Counted from the first letter of the stretch, positions 17,679-27,944 are shown. The stretch is DNA of 64,000 nt from Roseovarius azorensis (GCF_900109455.1 NZ_FOAG01000004.1:1-64000), one strand, 5' to 3'. Numbers and translations are program-made. Notes: generated by a model not told the origin, from the sequence alone.

Positions 17679-17694
17679 AAATTGTCTACAATTT
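17679..17694. promoter_or_regulatory. Perfect inverted repeat, likely GntR operator
   Basis: AAATTGTCTACAATTT has 7-bp perfect arms around CT and lies 86 bp from the ABC operon start and 80 bp from the GntR gene start. FCD-type GntR proteins bind short palindromes of the TNGTNNNACNA kind with a small centre, and this site fits. It could control both divergent transcripts. Confidence 0.6.
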
Positions 17695-17774
17695 TTTATT
17701 ATTGTGATGACAATCATGTTGACGTAACCTCGCAAAAAGCAAAATTTGTCTTTCGTGACGCAAGGATGCCGCAG

Positions 17775-18461
17775 ATGAACCTGACCGAAGCAAGCGCCGA
17801 CACGCCGCATGTCGAGATCTACAACCGCATCTGGCTGTCGATCGCCGAGCGAAAACTGAAGCCTGGAACGCGCCTCAAAGAAGAACAACTGGCAGAAATC
17901 TTCTCAGTGAGTCGCGCCCGCGTCCGGCAGGCGCTGGCCGCGCTGGAACATGACGGGCTGGTAACGCTGGTACCGAACCGGGGGGCCTTCGTCTCGCAAC
18001 CTTCGATCGAGGAAGCGCGGGATATCTTCTTCGCGCGCCGCACCATCGAGACACAGCTTGTCTCTCGTCTCTGTCATGTCGCCACGCCGCAGGCCATTGC
18101 CCGGCTCGAGGCGCATGTCGCGGAGGAACGCGCCGCACGTGCGGCAGCCGACACCAAAAGCACCGTCCGCCTATCCGGGGCGTTCCACCTTCTGATCGGT
18201 GAACTTGCCGGGTCTCCCTATCTCTGGGAAGCGCTGCGCGACCTGCTGTCGCGCACCTCGCTGATCATCGTGATGTATCAGACCCGCAGCCAGACCGATT
18301 GCGGTCCCGACGAACATGCCGAGATCGTAGCCGCCATCGCCCGCGGCGACGCGGACCGCGCGCGTCACTTGATGGATCACCACATCGATCATCTGGAAGG
18401 TCAGCTCGATCTGGATCAGGACACACAGGACAGCAGCGATTTGCGGGATCTTCTGGCATGA
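17775..18461 (+). CDS. GntR family regulator with FCD effector domain
   Basis: A 228-residue regulator. The N-terminal winged helix (IYNRIWLSIAERKLKPGTRLKEEQLAEIFSVSRARVRQAL in shorter pieces: LKPGTRLKEEQLAEIF, then SRARVRQALAALEHDGLV) is followed by an FCD domain with the alpha-helical metal/effector pocket (SGAFHLLIGELAGSPYLW, then DEHAEIVAAIARGDADRA and MDHHIDHLEG). ATG 17775 is favoured over 17766 because AAGGA ends 8 bp before it. It probably represses the divergent importer-hydrolase operon until the substrate or a metabolite binds. It overlaps the following amidohydrolase gene as ATGA. Confidence 0.9.
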   Translation: MNLTEASADTPHVEIYNRIWLSIAERKLKPGTRLKEEQLAEIFSVSRARVRQALAALEHDGLVTLVPNRGAFVSQPSIEEARDIFFARRTIETQLVSRLCHVATPQAIARLEAHVAEERAARAAADTKSTVRLSGAFHLLIGELAGSPYLWEALRDLLSRTSLIIVMYQTRSQTDCGPDEHAEIVAAIARGDADRARHLMDHHIDHLEGQLDLDQDTQDSSDLRDLLA

Positions 18462-19897
18462 GCGCACCCCATGACCTGCTGCTGCATTGTGCCACCATCG
18501 TCACGGTCGATGCCGACCGCCGTGTGATCGACGACGGCTGGATCGCCGTCGACAATGACCGCATCGCGGCAATCGGCACCGGGCAACCCCCTGCTGCGCG
18601 CCGCGTGATTGACCGGCCCGGGCTGATTGCGCTGCCTGGCCTGATCGACGCGCATTGCCATTCCGGCCATGGCCTTGTCAGGGCGGCGGGCGATGGCGAC
18701 GGCGATCTGTGGTTCCGCATCTGCGAGGATATCTATGCCGGTGCCGCCACCCCCGCCTTCTGGCTGGCCGAGGCGCGACTGGCGCAAATGGAGCGGCTTC
18801 TGGGCGGCGTAACCGCTGCTGTCTCGCTTCTGGGCGGTGGGGCCGACGTCATGCGCACCGACGCGCCCGAAGTCGGTGACGCCCATTGCGCGGCTACGAT
18901 CGAATCCGGCCTGCGCACCTTCATCGCCGTGGGACCGGGCCGCCTGCCCTTCCCCAAGGCCTTCGGTCCGGACCGCCGCCCCGTCAGCTTCGATCAGCAG
19001 ATGAAGGTCAGCGCCGATCTGATCTCGCGCCACGATGCAATCTTGACCCGGCGCACGGGTGTCGCCCTGATCCTGCCAGTTTACACGCAGGACCACATGG
19101 ATGCGCACGGGGCCGAAATCCGTCGGATGTCTGCCGCGATGCGGGCCCTGCAGGACCGGACTGGCACTCTCTTCACGCAGGATGGCCACCGCTCGGGATC
19201 CATCGCGCTGGCCCGCGATCTTGGCCTTCTTTCGCCTCGCGCTGCTCTTGGGCACAGCGTCGATCTGACACCCGAGGATTTCGAAGCGCTGACGGAAACC
19301 GGTGCCTCGGTCATCCACAACCCGTCGGCAATCATGTCGATCATCGGTCGCTGCCCGGTGCCCGAGTTGATCGAAGCGGGCGTGACCGTCTGCCTCGGCT
19401 CGGACGCGGGCGCACCGGACCGGGGCTTTGACATGTTCCGCCACATGGCGCAGGCAATGCATTACCACCGCCGCCATTTCCGCGACCCGGCCGTTCTTCC
19501 CGACGGCAAGGCACTCGAGCTATGCACCATCGACGCCGCGCGGGCGCTCGGGCTGGACGCAGAACTCGGATCGCTCGAGACCGGCAAGAAAGCCGATATC
19601 GTATTGCTTGATGGCCGCAAGCCGCACCTGTGGCCGCCAGTAATGGCGCTCAACCGGATCACCCATTTCGCCAATGCCGCCGATGTCGACACCGTGATCG
19701 TTGATGGGCAGATCCTCATGGAAGGTCGCGAAATTCTGCATCTGGATCTGGATGAAATCCTGGCCGATGCCGCAGCCGAAGCCCGCAAGGTCTTTGATAT
19801 TTCCGGCCATTCGCAGTCCCGAAGCGAAGGTGCCGACAACTGGCATCAGGCACGACGATCAACACAACCCTTCCGCCCGGCAGGTTCGCAGGGCTGA
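18458..19897 (+). CDS. Amidohydrolase family protein (AtzA/TrzN/guanine deaminase-like)
   Basis: A 479-residue amidohydrolase. It has a canonical strand-1 motif LPGLIDAHCHSGHG, a strand-6 His in ALGHSVDLT and a strand-8 Asp in VCLGSDAGAPD. The strand-5 region reads LFTQDGHRSGS, so its His is placed unusually. The C-terminal region KADIVLLDGRKPHLWPP closes the flanking beta-sandwich. It is translationally coupled to the GntR gene (ATGA at 18458) and transcribed away from the rest of the catabolic operon. This is the third amidohydrolase of the unit and may act first or last in the pathway. Substrate unknown. Confidence 0.85.
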   Translation: MSAPHDLLLHCATIVTVDADRRVIDDGWIAVDNDRIAAIGTGQPPAARRVIDRPGLIALPGLIDAHCHSGHGLVRAAGDGDGDLWFRICEDIYAGAATPAFWLAEARLAQMERLLGGVTAAVSLLGGGADVMRTDAPEVGDAHCAATIESGLRTFIAVGPGRLPFPKAFGPDRRPVSFDQQMKVSADLISRHDAILTRRTGVALILPVYTQDHMDAHGAEIRRMSAAMRALQDRTGTLFTQDGHRSGSIALARDLGLLSPRAALGHSVDLTPEDFEALTETGASVIHNPSAIMSIIGRCPVPELIEAGVTVCLGSDAGAPDRGFDMFRHMAQAMHYHRRHFRDPAVLPDGKALELCTIDAARALGLDAELGSLETGKKADIVLLDGRKPHLWPPVMALNRITHFANAADVDTVIVDGQILMEGREILHLDLDEILADAAAEARKVFDISGHSQSRSEGADNWHQARRSTQPFRPAGSQG

Positions 19898-20047
19898 GAC
19901 CGGTTGGACACCGGGTGTGGTCGCTCTGATCAGATCGTCAAGCGGAGCGATCTAATCCGACCGATACTGGAGTCCGCCTGCGGCGGCATGGGATCATCTC
20001 AATACTCCCGGGTGATCTGCACAACAAGAATACCTGAAATATTCACA

Positions 20048-20070
20048 AACCTTCCCACGCTGGTCCGGTT
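20048..20070. promoter_or_regulatory. Possible MerR-type (CueR-like) operator
   Basis: AACCTTCCC, a short GC centre with GCTGG, then GGTT resembles the copA promoters bound by CueR/HmrR (ACCTTCC...GGAAGGT), but only the outer AACC/GGTT arms are symmetric. A TTGACA follows directly at 20069-20074. It lies just ahead of the copper cluster. Weak evidence. Confidence 0.3.
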
Positions 20071-20103
20071 GACAGTTGTTTGAGCATCTAACATTTCGGG
20101 CGC

Positions 20104-20505
20104 ATGGCTTGGAAATGCATCATGGCTGCACGCTTCAGAACACTGATATGTTCTCTGCTCTCTGTCGTGCTGGTGCCTTTTCCGCCCACAATATCGCATG
20201 CCGCATCGGGAATACACAGTGAACATCATCCCGTCGCGGCCCTGTCCGAACATGAGAACACGCAGCAAGCACATTGTCTGTTTCAGTCCGACAGTTCAAC
20301 CGACGACCATCAAGCGCATCCGGACAACTCTGATAACCATCCGCCGGGCAAGTGCTGCAATGGTATTTACCTGACCGATGCTCTTGACGAAACCACATCG
20401 GCTCTCTCCGAATATGGTGCAAGTGCCGCATTCGTGTTGCAGCACGACGAGGCAGGCTCTATCGAGACGGCCGGTTTAATACGCCCGCCTCGAAACCTGA
20501 TATGA
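20104..20505 (+). CDS. Small secreted His/Cys-containing protein of a copper cluster
   Basis: A protein of 133 residues (127 if it starts at ATG 20122, which opens directly on the signal peptide). The leader MAARFRTLICSLLSVVLVP ends near SHA. The mature part is rich in His and Asp (HSEHHPVAAL, DDHQAHPDNSDNHPPG) and has a CC pair in GKCCNGIYL. It looks like the small periplasmic proteins found in metal-resistance operons, but I do not recognise a named family. Its place in front of a multicopper oxidase remnant and a Cu+ ATPase suggests copper binding or sensing. Confidence 0.6.
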   Translation: MAWKCIMAARFRTLICSLLSVVLVPFPPTISHAASGIHSEHHPVAALSEHENTQQAHCLFQSDSSTDDHQAHPDNSDNHPPGKCCNGIYLTDALDETTSALSEYGASAAFVLQHDEAGSIETAGLIRPPRNLI

Positions 20506-20583
20506 GACAAGCCCCGTGTTGGGGTCGTTATCTTGCGCATATTCATGCGTAAATCCGAAGTTCACAATTCAGGGCAGCTCCAC

Positions 20584-20837
20584 ATGAAAATCCATCTTCT
20601 TTCGAGAACGTCGGCCGCTGCTTTGGTCGCCTGCGCTTACGAGCCTGCAACCCTTCCTGTCGTGGCGGCGCAACCCAGATCTCGCCCCGGCGCTCTTCCG
20701 GGCTGGATTACAATCCGGTGATCACGTTGAATGGTTGGACCCTGCCGTTTCACATGAACAACGGGGGCAAGGAATTCCACCTTGTTGCCGAGTCGGTGGA
20801 GCGTGAGTTGGCTGACCGCATGACCGCCCACCTGTGA
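20584..20837 (+). pseudogene. Multicopper oxidase (CopA-type) remnant
   Basis: A signal-peptide-like start at ATG 20584 (MKIHLLSRTSAAALVACAY) runs into a stop near 20720. In the next frame the sequence from about 20702 reads YNPVITLNGWTLPFHMNNG and then KEFHLVAESVEREL, matching the opening of copper-tolerance multicopper oxidases. That frame ends at TGA 20835 in the context HL-stop-GY. Intact relatives usually read HLWGYNG, so TGG has probably become TGA, and everything downstream (all four copper sites) is missing. So there is one frameshift, one nonsense change and a large deletion. The Cu+ ATPase gene begins 26 bp later. Confidence 0.75.
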
Positions 20838-20863
20838 GGCTATACCAGAAAGGTTTTCAGACC

Positions 20864-23200
20864 ATGGAAAACGATCATCATCACCACGCAGCGCCCGACA
20901 TTCCGGACGAGGGCGAAACGGCAAAGGATCCGGTTTGCGGGATGACAGTTGCAGTCAAACCCGACGGGTATCAGGCGGTTTTCCGGGACGAGACCTTTCA
21001 TTTCTGCTCTACGAAATGTAAAATCAGGTTCGAGGCCGATCCATGGTTCTACGCCTCGGGCCGGGCTGTCGGGCGCAAAAAGCCTGCCTCTGCAAATGTA
21101 CAATACACTTGCCCGATGCACCCGGAGATCGTTCGCGATGCGCCGGGGTCCTGCCCGATCTGTGGCATGGCGCTGGAACCGCTGCTGCCCTCGGACGAAC
21201 CCAGCGCGGAACTCACCGACTTCACACGCCGGATGTGGATTTCGGCCGCGGCGGCAGTGCCCCTCATCGTCCTGACAATGGGTGAACTGGTCGCCCTGCC
21301 GGTGCGTGACTGGATAGGGCATCAGAGCGCCAGTTATCTGGAGTTCTTTTTGGCGACGCCGATCATCCTCTGGGCGGCATTACCGTTCTTCCGGCGTGGT
21401 TGGGACTCGATGGTGAACCGCAACCCCAATATGTGGACGCTGATCAGCCTCGGCGTGGCGGCGGCCTGGCTCTATTCGCTCGTCGCCACTTTCCTGCCCG
21501 GAATTTTTCCGGAACAGTACAGGATGGACCACGGCGTCGGCACCTATTACGAGGCGGCCGTGGTGATCGTCGCACTGGTCTTCGTCGGGCAGGTTCTGGA
21601 ACTGCGCGCGCGCGAGCGCACCGGCGACGCGATCCGCGCGCTGCTGGATCTGGCGCCCAAGACCGCCCGACGCATCCTGCCCGATGGATCGGAATACGAC
21701 GCGCCGCTGGAGAACATCATGGAGGGCGACAGGCTGCGGGTGCGCCCCGGCGATGCAGTCCCGGTCGACGGGACGGTGATCGAGGGCCGATCCTCGCTGG
21801 ACGAAAGCATGCTGACCGGCGAATCGATGCCAGTTGAGAAAGGTCCGGGCGATGCGGTGACCGGGGCCACGATCAACAAGAACGGCAGCCTCGTGATCGA
21901 GGCGGGCAAGGTCGGCGCGGACACGGTGCTCGCACAGATCGTGGCGATGGTGTCGAACGCGCGGCGCTCCCGCGCGCCGATCCAGGGGCTGGCCGACCGG
22001 GTGTCGGCGGTATTCGTACCGACCGTGGTCGTCATCGCAATCGTCGCTTTCTTCGTCTGGCTGGCCGTTGGGCCGAACCCTGCACTGGCCATTGCCATCG
22101 CTTCGGCGGTGTCCGTGCTGATCATCGCCTGTCCCTGCGCCCTCGGGTTGGCGACACCGATCTCGATCACCACGGCGGCGGGACGGGGCGCGCAGGCGGG
22201 TGTGCTGATCAAGGATGCAGAGGCGCTCGAACGCATGGCTGCTGTCGATACGCTGATCGTGGACAAGACCGGCACCCTGACCATGGGCAAGCCGAAACTG
22301 ACGAATACCGTTGCTCTTGCTGATATTACGCAAGCCGACCTTCTGTCTCTCGCCGCAGCGCTGGAACGCGGCTCGGAACATCCGCTGGCCGAGGCGATCG
22401 TCGAGGGGGCAGAGACAAAGGGCGCCAACCGGCAAAACGCTGCGGACTTCGAAGCGGTGACTGGCAAGGGCGTGCGTGGCAAGGTCGGCGGACGCTCGGT
22501 GGCGCTCGGCAATGCTGCGATGATGCGGGAGATGGGACTGGATACGGGTGCGGCAGAAGAAAAGGCCGACACATTCCGTTTAGAAGGCAAGACAGCCATG
22601 TTCATTGCAGTCGATGACGTGCTTGCAGGCATGGTGGCGGTGGCTGACCCGATCAAGGACAGCACCGCGCAGGCGATCAGGGAACTGCATGCCCAGGGGC
22701 TGCGGGTCATCATGGCAACCGGCGACAACGAACGCACGGCGCAGGCGGTGGCAGGCAAGCTTGGGATCGACGAGGTGCGCGCAGGTGTCCTGCCCGAGGC
22801 CAAGAAGGAACTGATCGACCAGTTGCGCCGTGATGGCCACAAAATCGCGATGGCCGGCGACGGGGTGAACGACGCGCCTGCGCTCGCCGCCGCCGATGTC
22901 GGCATCGCCATGGGCACGGGCGCGGATGTGGCGATGGAAAGCGCCGGGATTACATTGCTCGGCGGCGACTTGATGGGGATCGTGCGAGCCCGCAAGCTGG
23001 CCCGTGCCAGCCTGCGCAATATCAAACAGAACCTGTTTTTCGCCTTTGCCTACAACGCACTTGGCGTGCCCATCGCGGCGGGGCTGCTTTACCCGGCCAC
23101 CGGCCTTCTGCTCTCGCCCATGATCGCGGCGGCGGCGATGAGCCTGTCCTCCGTCTCGGTGATCGCGAACGCCCTGCGGCTCGGGCGGATTGACCTATGA
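20864..23200 (+). CDS. Copper-translocating P1B-type ATPase with YHS and HMBD domains
   Basis: A 778-residue inner-membrane Cu+ (or Ag+) exporter. Order: an N-terminal HHHH tract; a YHS domain ([11 protein letters not shown] ... [13 protein letters not shown]); a heavy-metal-binding domain ([20 protein letters not shown], then GMALEP); membrane helices; actuator [14 protein letters not shown]; the transport motif [10 protein letters not shown]; the phosphorylation site DKTGTLT; the SEHPLAEAI histidine; and [13 protein letters not shown] 20864 is preferred over an upstream GTG because AAAGG precedes it. It replaces cytoplasmic or membrane copper export for the cell and is followed by a DUF411 protein. 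Confidence 0.93.
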   Translation: MENDHHHHAAPDIPDEGETAKDPVCGMTVAVKPDGYQAVFRDETFHFCSTKCKIRFEADPWFYASGRAVGRKKPASANVQYTCPMHPEIVRDAPGSCPICGMALEPLLPSDEPSAELTDFTRRMWISAAAAVPLIVLTMGELVALPVRDWIGHQSASYLEFFLATPIILWAALPFFRRGWDSMVNRNPNMWTLISLGVAAAWLYSLVATFLPGIFPEQYRMDHGVGTYYEAAVVIVALVFVGQVLELRARERTGDAIRALLDLAPKTARRILPDGSEYDAPLENIMEGDRLRVRPGDAVPVDGTVIEGRSSLDESMLTGESMPVEKGPGDAVTGATINKNGSLVIEAGKVGADTVLAQIVAMVSNARRSRAPIQGLADRVSAVFVPTVVVIAIVAFFVWLAVGPNPALAIAIASAVSVLIIACPCALGLATPISITTAAGRGAQAGVLIKDAEALERMAAVDTLIVDKTGTLTMGKPKLTNTVALADITQADLLSLAAALERGSEHPLAEAIVEGAETKGANRQNAADFEAVTGKGVRGKVGGRSVALGNAAMMREMGLDTGAAEEKADTFRLEGKTAMFIAVDDVLAGMVAVADPIKDSTAQAIRELHAQGLRVIMATGDNERTAQAVAGKLGIDEVRAGVLPEAKKELIDQLRRDGHKIAMAGDGVNDAPALAAADVGIAMGTGADVAMESAGITLLGGDLMGIVRARKLARASLRNIKQNLFFAFAYNALGVPIAAGLLYPATGLLLSPMIAAAAMSLSSVSVIANALRLGRIDL

Positions 23201-23237
23201 CCCGATATTGCTACGTTCCAACAGGAAAGGACCTCAG

Positions 23238-23717
23238 ATGACCCAAGACATTCTATCGCGCCGCACGGTCCTGATCGGCGCAACGGCACTGTTGGCGACA
23301 TCGCCCATGCGGGCGCTGGCACAAGGCGCCGGACCGGCGGTCCATGTGTTGAAAGACCCGAATTGTGGCTGCTGCTCAGCCTGGATCGGGATACTCGAAA
23401 ATGACGGCTTCGCAGTAACGACCGAACCGACCGCCGGAACCCTGCTCATGCGCTACAAGACGGATAACGGCATCCCGCCGGAGATGACCTCCTGCCATAC
23501 CGCGCGGGCCGAGGGCTACATGATCGAGGGCCACGTCCCGGTTGCCGATATCCGTCGCCTGCTTGACGAGCGCCCCGACGTCGTCGGCCTCGCCGTGCCC
23601 GGAATGCCCTACGGTTCACCCGGCATGGGTCCGGAAAGCGAACGCGAAGCCTACGATGTGTTCCTCATCCGCCGGAACGGCAGTGCCGAAGTGTTCTCCC
23701 GATATGAAGCCGCCTGA
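23238..23717 (+). CDS. DUF411 periplasmic metal-binding protein
   Basis: A 159-residue exported protein. The leader SRRTVLIGATALLATSPMRA resembles a Tat signal. The mature domain has the DUF411 landmarks: KDPNCGCCSAW with the CxCC metal motif, MTSCHTARAEGYMIEGHVP, and GLAVPGMPYGSPGM. DUF411 proteins occur with copper export systems and are thought to hand over or sequester Cu+. It starts 37 bp after the ATPase with GGAAAGGA upstream, so it is probably in the same operon. It converges with the aldehyde dehydrogenase gene. Confidence 0.88.
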   Translation: MTQDILSRRTVLIGATALLATSPMRALAQGAGPAVHVLKDPNCGCCSAWIGILENDGFAVTTEPTAGTLLMRYKTDNGIPPEMTSCHTARAEGYMIEGHVPVADIRRLLDERPDVVGLAVPGMPYGSPGMGPESEREAYDVFLIRRNGSAEVFSRYEAA

Positions 23718-23766
23718 GCGGGTAAGAGTGGGGGTCACCGGCGCCTTGTCGCCCCGCCTCCTGGCC

Positions 23767-25191
23767 TCAGTGGGCGATCATCACGTGCCGAACGGCTGTA
23801 TAGTCTTCCAGAGCATACATCGACAGATCCTTGCCATAACCGGATTGCTTCAACCCGCCATGGGGCATTTCATTGACCAGCATGAAATGCGTGTTCACCC
23901 AGGTGCAGCCATACCGCATGCGCCCGGATACATCCATTGCTCGACCGACGTCCTGCGTCCAGATCGAAGAGGCGAGACCATAGTCGCTGTCATTGGCCCA
24001 TGTCACCGCTTCTTCTGGATCGCTGAAACGGGTGACCGACACGACCGGACCGAAAACCTCGCGCTGCACGATCTCGTCTGACTGGAGCGCACCCGCCACG
24101 ACCGTAGGCTGATAGTAAAAGCCGCTTCCTGCATGCAGGCCCCCGCCTGTCGTGATCTCCATATGCCTGTGCTCGCGCGTCCGTTCGACGAAACTGGCGA
24201 CGCGGTCGCGCTGGCGCATCGAGATCAGCGGCGGAATCTCGTTCAGCGTGTCGTCCGCATTGTCATACACGATGCCGGACACCGCAGATGACAGTTCTGC
24301 TACGAGTTTCTCATAGATTTTCGAACCCGCGTAGACCCGGCAGGCGGCGGTGCAGTCCTGACCGGCATTGTAGTAACCAAAGTTCTTCAGCCCTTCGACG
24401 ACCCGGCCCAGATCCGCATCGTCGAACACGATCACGGGGGCCTTGCCACCCAGTTCCAGATGCGTCCGCTTGACCGTTCTCGATGCGGCCTGCAGCACCT
24501 TCTTGCCGGTCGCTACATCCCCGGTAATCGAGACCATATCCACATCCGGATGGCTGATCAGGGTATTCCCTACGCTGGCACCCTGACCGACGACGATGTT
24601 CACGACACCTTCGGGCAGGATATCGGTCATGATCCGCGCCAGCCGCATCGCGGTCAGTGGCGTCTGCTCTGATGGTTTGAGGACCACAGTGTTTCCTGCC
24701 GCCAACGCCGGAGCCAGTTTCCAGGCCATCATCATCATGGGGTAGTTCCAGGGCGCGATAGAGGCCACGACACCGATCGGATCGCGACGCAGCATCGAGG
24801 TATGCCCCGTCAGATACTCTCCCGCCGCTGAGGTGTGCATGTTGCGCACCGCCCCGGCGAAATAGCGAAAGCAATCGGTCACGGCAGGCACTTCGTCGTT
24901 GAGCACCGCGTTGATCGGCTTGCCGCAGTTGAGCGCCTCAAGCCGCGCCAGTTCTTCGCCGTTGGCCTCGACGGCATCGGCAATCGCCAGCAATCTGGCA
25001 GAGCGTTCGGCCGGCGTGGTCCGCGACCACGGCGCAAAGGCCACGCGCGCCGCAGCAACCGCGCGATCTATCTGCCCGGCATTTGCTTCAGGCAGGGTCA
25101 GGATCACCTCGCCTGTCCGCGGGTTGAACACGGTTTCCTCCGCTTCCGTGCCTGCCTCGAATGACGCGCCAATCAACATCTTGGTTTCCAT
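23767..25191 (-). CDS. Gamma-aminobutyraldehyde dehydrogenase-like aldehyde dehydrogenase
   Basis: A 474-residue NAD(P)-dependent aldehyde dehydrogenase with the catalytic Cys280 in [11 protein letters not shown], the general base Glu246 in HLELGGKAP, and the cofactor loop APWNYPMMM. Overall it most resembles the PatD/YdcW group that oxidises 4-aminobutanal to GABA in putrescine breakdown. It sits last in an operon whose gene order (binding protein, ATPase, permease, permease, ALDH) is that of E. coli ydcSTUV-patD, which supports the substrate call. Other omega-aminoaldehydes remain possible. Confidence 0.85.
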   Translation of the reverse strand: METKMLIGASFEAGTEAEETVFNPRTGEVILTLPEANAGQIDRAVAAARVAFAPWSRTTPAERSARLLAIADAVEANGEELARLEALNCGKPINAVLNDEVPAVTDCFRYFAGAVRNMHTSAAGEYLTGHTSMLRRDPIGVVASIAPWNYPMMMMAWKLAPALAAGNTVVLKPSEQTPLTAMRLARIMTDILPEGVVNIVVGQGASVGNTLISHPDVDMVSITGDVATGKKVLQAASRTVKRTHLELGGKAPVIVFDDADLGRVVEGLKNFGYYNAGQDCTAACRVYAGSKIYEKLVAELSSAVSGIVYDNADDTLNEIPPLISMRQRDRVASFVERTREHRHMEITTGGGLHAGSGFYYQPTVVAGALQSDEIVQREVFGPVVSVTRFSDPEEAVTWANDSDYGLASSIWTQDVGRAMDVSGRMRYGCTWVNTHFMLVNEMPHGGLKQSGYGKDLSMYALEDYTAVRHVMIAH

Positions 25192-25209
25192 CAGGATTCT
25201 CCCGTTTGG

Positions 25210-26016
25210 TTATTTGCCCTGACCGGCCACCGTTTCGGTGCCCCGTGTCAGGTAATATGCGCCGAGGATCGGCAGAAATGTGACAAGCACGACGACCATC
25301 GCGACCACATTGGTCACAGGGCGCTCGCGCGGGCGGACCAGTTCCTCCAGCATCCAGATCGGCAGGGTCTGCTGCTGTCCGGCGGTAAAGGTGGTGACGA
25401 TAACCTCGTCAAAGGACAAGGCAAAGGCCAGCATCCCTCCGGCCAACAGTGCGGTCGCAATATTTGGCAGGATGACATATCGGAACGTCTGAAAACTGTT
25501 CGCGCCCAGATCCATCGACGCCTCGATCAGGTTGCCGGACACCCGGCGAAATCGCGCCACCGCATTGTTGTAGACCACCACGACGCAAAAGGTCGCGTGC
25601 CCCAGCACGATGGTCCAGAAGCTGAACGGGATATCGGCCAGATTGAAGGCCGACCGCAGCGAGATGCCGGTGATGATACCGGGCAATGCAATGGGCAAGA
25701 TTACCAGAAGCGAAATCGTCTCGCGGCCAAAGAACCTGGTCCGGCTTACCGCCGCCGCGCAAAGCGTGCCCAGGACCAGTGCAATCACGGTCGATATGCT
25801 CGCCACTTGCAGCGACAGGCCCAGAGCCTCCCAGACATCGGTACGCCCCCACGTCACGGCAAACCACTTCAGCGTGACACCGGGCGGCGGCCACTGATAG
25901 GACTTGTCCTCGGTCGTGAAGGCATAGACAAAGATCAGCAGGATCGGCAGGTGCATGAAGGCGAGGCCGCAGGTGGCCGCAACCTTCAGGCCAAGCGGGG
26001 CGCGATCAGAGCGCAT
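25210..26016 (-). CDS. Polyamine-type ABC transporter permease (PotC/YdcV-like)
   Basis: A 268-residue permease with six predicted helices and the spermidine/putrescine-family coupling loop ([20 protein letters not shown]). It overlaps the preceding permease by 11 bp and ends 18 bp before the aldehyde dehydrogenase start. Together with 26006-26950 it forms the membrane channel of the importer. Confidence 0.9.
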   Translation of the reverse strand: MRSDRAPLGLKVAATCGLAFMHLPILLIFVYAFTTEDKSYQWPPPGVTLKWFAVTWGRTDVWEALGLSLQVASISTVIALVLGTLCAAAVSRTRFFGRETISLLVILPIALPGIITGISLRSAFNLADIPFSFWTIVLGHATFCVVVVYNNAVARFRRVSGNLIEASMDLGANSFQTFRYVILPNIATALLAGGMLAFALSFDEVIVTTFTAGQQQTLPIWMLEELVRPRERPVTNVVAMVVVLVTFLPILGAYYLTRGTETVAGQGK

Positions 26017-26950
26017 CGAATGCCCCCTGGCGTTTCGCGATCCACAGATAGACCGCCATCAAGAGGATCGGCACGACCGCAAAGGCGGCGGCCAGCGGGA
26101 TGTTCCCGGCAGTGCCCTGATAGGCATAGACCGCCTGACCGATAAAGCGGCGAGACGACCCGATGATCTGCGGAACGATATAATCCCCAAGCGTCAGCGA
26201 GAAGGTAAAGATTGACCCTGCGATGACCCCCGGCAGCGCCAGCGGCAGCAACACATGACGAAACGTCTGCGCGGGGCGCGCGCCAAGGTCGCCAGAGGCT
26301 TCCAGCATGGAAAGCGGAACACGCTCCAGTGACGCCTGAATGGGCAGGATCATGAAGGGCAGCCAGACATAGAGGAACACCAGAAACGTACCTGTCGTGC
26401 TGACCGACAGTGAATTGCCGCCAATAACCGGAATTGCCAGATAGGCGTTCAGCAGCCACCCCAGACGCAAGGTCTCGAACAGCCAGTTGAGAATGCCCTC
26501 CTTGGCGAGGATCAGCTTCCAGGAATAGACCTTGACCAGATAGCTGGACCACAACGGCAGCATAACACCCAGGTAAAAGATCGCCCTCCATTTGCCCCGC
26601 GCGTAACGGGCGGCGTAATAGGCGACCGGGAAACCGATGATGGCGGCCCCCAGAGTGACGGCGGCGGCCATGACAACGGTACGAATGATGATATCGAAAT
26701 TCGACGGGCGCAACAATTCGCGATATGTCTTCAGGGTGAATTCATACTGGATCAGCCCCGAGAACTCATCAACCGAGAAAAAGCTCTGCGCAAGCAGCGC
26801 AAAGAGCGACCCCAGATAGATAATTCCCAGCCAAAGCGCCGGCGGCAGGATCAGAAGGAAAATCAACAGCCCCGGCTTGCGCCACAACGCATCTGAGAGA
26901 CGGCCCATCAAGCCGCCCTGACGGTCCATGATCGCGCTCTGTTCGGTCAT
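26006..26950 (-). CDS. Polyamine-type ABC transporter permease (PotB/YdcU-like)
   Basis: A 314-residue permease with about six helices and the coupling loop [21 protein letters not shown]. The start at 26950 ([12 protein letters not shown]) forms an ATGA overlap with the ATPase stop; a longer upstream frame would overlap the ATPase extensively and is rejected. Between the first two helices lies a periplasmic loop, as in PotB. Confidence 0.9.
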   Translation of the reverse strand: MTEQSAIMDRQGGLMGRLSDALWRKPGLLIFLLILPPALWLGIIYLGSLFALLAQSFFSVDEFSGLIQYEFTLKTYRELLRPSNFDIIIRTVVMAAAVTLGAAIIGFPVAYYAARYARGKWRAIFYLGVMLPLWSSYLVKVYSWKLILAKEGILNWLFETLRLGWLLNAYLAIPVIGGNSLSVSTTGTFLVFLYVWLPFMILPIQASLERVPLSMLEASGDLGARPAQTFRHVLLPLALPGVIAGSIFTFSLTLGDYIVPQIIGSSRRFIGQAVYAYQGTAGNIPLAAAFAVVPILLMAVYLWIAKRQGAFDAL

Positions 26951-27927
26951 CGGGACATCACGTGCAGATCGTCCTGCTGCCAGCAGACCTGAATCGTGCT
27001 GCCCACCGCCGGAATCTCTGCACCTCTCGGCAACAGCATCGTCATCGCCACGCCATGAACCTGCATGGACACCCGCGTCGATGCGCCCAGAAAGCTGACG
27101 TTCCTCACCCATGCGTCATGCCCTGCGTCGCAGCGGCGCACCGCCTCGGGGCGCAAGGCGCCATAGGCGTCGACCCCCCGTATATCGCGCATGATCTCAG
27201 GCGGCAGGACATTCGAGGATCCCACGAAATCCGCAACAAACGGAACCTCGGGGCGATAATAGATGTCCTCCGGCGTTCCGGTCTGCACGATCCGGCCCTC
27301 GTTGAACACCGCCACGCGGTCAGCCATGGACAGCGCCTCACCCTGATCGTGGGTGACAAAGATGAACGTGATGCCAAGACTGCGCTGCAGAGATTTCAGT
27401 TCTTCCTGCATCTGTTCGCGCAGCTTGAGATCCAGCGCCCCGAGCGGCTCATCCAGCAAGAGCGCCTTGGGCTCGTTCACCAGCGCCCTTGCAAGCGCGA
27501 CCCGCTGGCGTTGACCCCCCGACAGGGCCGAAGGCTTGCGGTCGCCATAGCCGCCAAGGGCAACCATATCCAGGGCGCGTTCCGCCGATCGGTAACGCTC
27601 CGCCTTTGCCTGACCTGCGACCATCAGGCCATAAGCGACATTGTCACGCACATTCAGATGCGGAAACAGCGCATAATCCTGAAAGACAGTATTCACATTG
27701 CGCTTGTAGGGCGGAAGCCCCTGCGCCACATGCCCGAAGATATGGATATCGCCCGCCGTCGGCTGCTCGAACCCGGCGATCAGCCGCAGGCTTGTCGTCT
27801 TGCCCGAACCGGAGGGGCCAAGCATCGCAAAAAACTCTCCCTCGGCGATATCCATATCAACGCCATCGACGGCTTTCACGTTACCGTAATGACGCGAGAC
27901 GCCGGAAAATCGGATTGCGGATGGCAT
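26947..27927 (-). CDS. Polyamine-type ABC transporter ATPase (PotA/YdcT-like)
   Basis: A 326-residue ATPase with Walker A GPSGSGKTT, signature LSGGQRQRVA, Walker B ALLLDEPLGALD and a C-terminal TOBE-like regulatory domain (about 255-326), as in PotA. MPSAIRF at 27927 is chosen because GGGAAGA lies just upstream. A perfect hairpin at 27945-27965 sits between the binding-protein gene and this one. Confidence 0.92.
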   Translation of the reverse strand: MPSAIRFSGVSRHYGNVKAVDGVDMDIAEGEFFAMLGPSGSGKTTSLRLIAGFEQPTAGDIHIFGHVAQGLPPYKRNVNTVFQDYALFPHLNVRDNVAYGLMVAGQAKAERYRSAERALDMVALGGYGDRKPSALSGGQRQRVALARALVNEPKALLLDEPLGALDLKLREQMQEELKSLQRSLGITFIFVTHDQGEALSMADRVAVFNEGRIVQTGTPEDIYYRPEVPFVADFVGSSNVLPPEIMRDIRGVDAYGALRPEAVRRCDAGHDAWVRNVSFLGASTRVSMQVHGVAMTMLLPRGAEIPAVGSTIQVCWQQDDLHVMSR

Positions 27928-27944
27928 GGGTCTTCCCGAGAATG

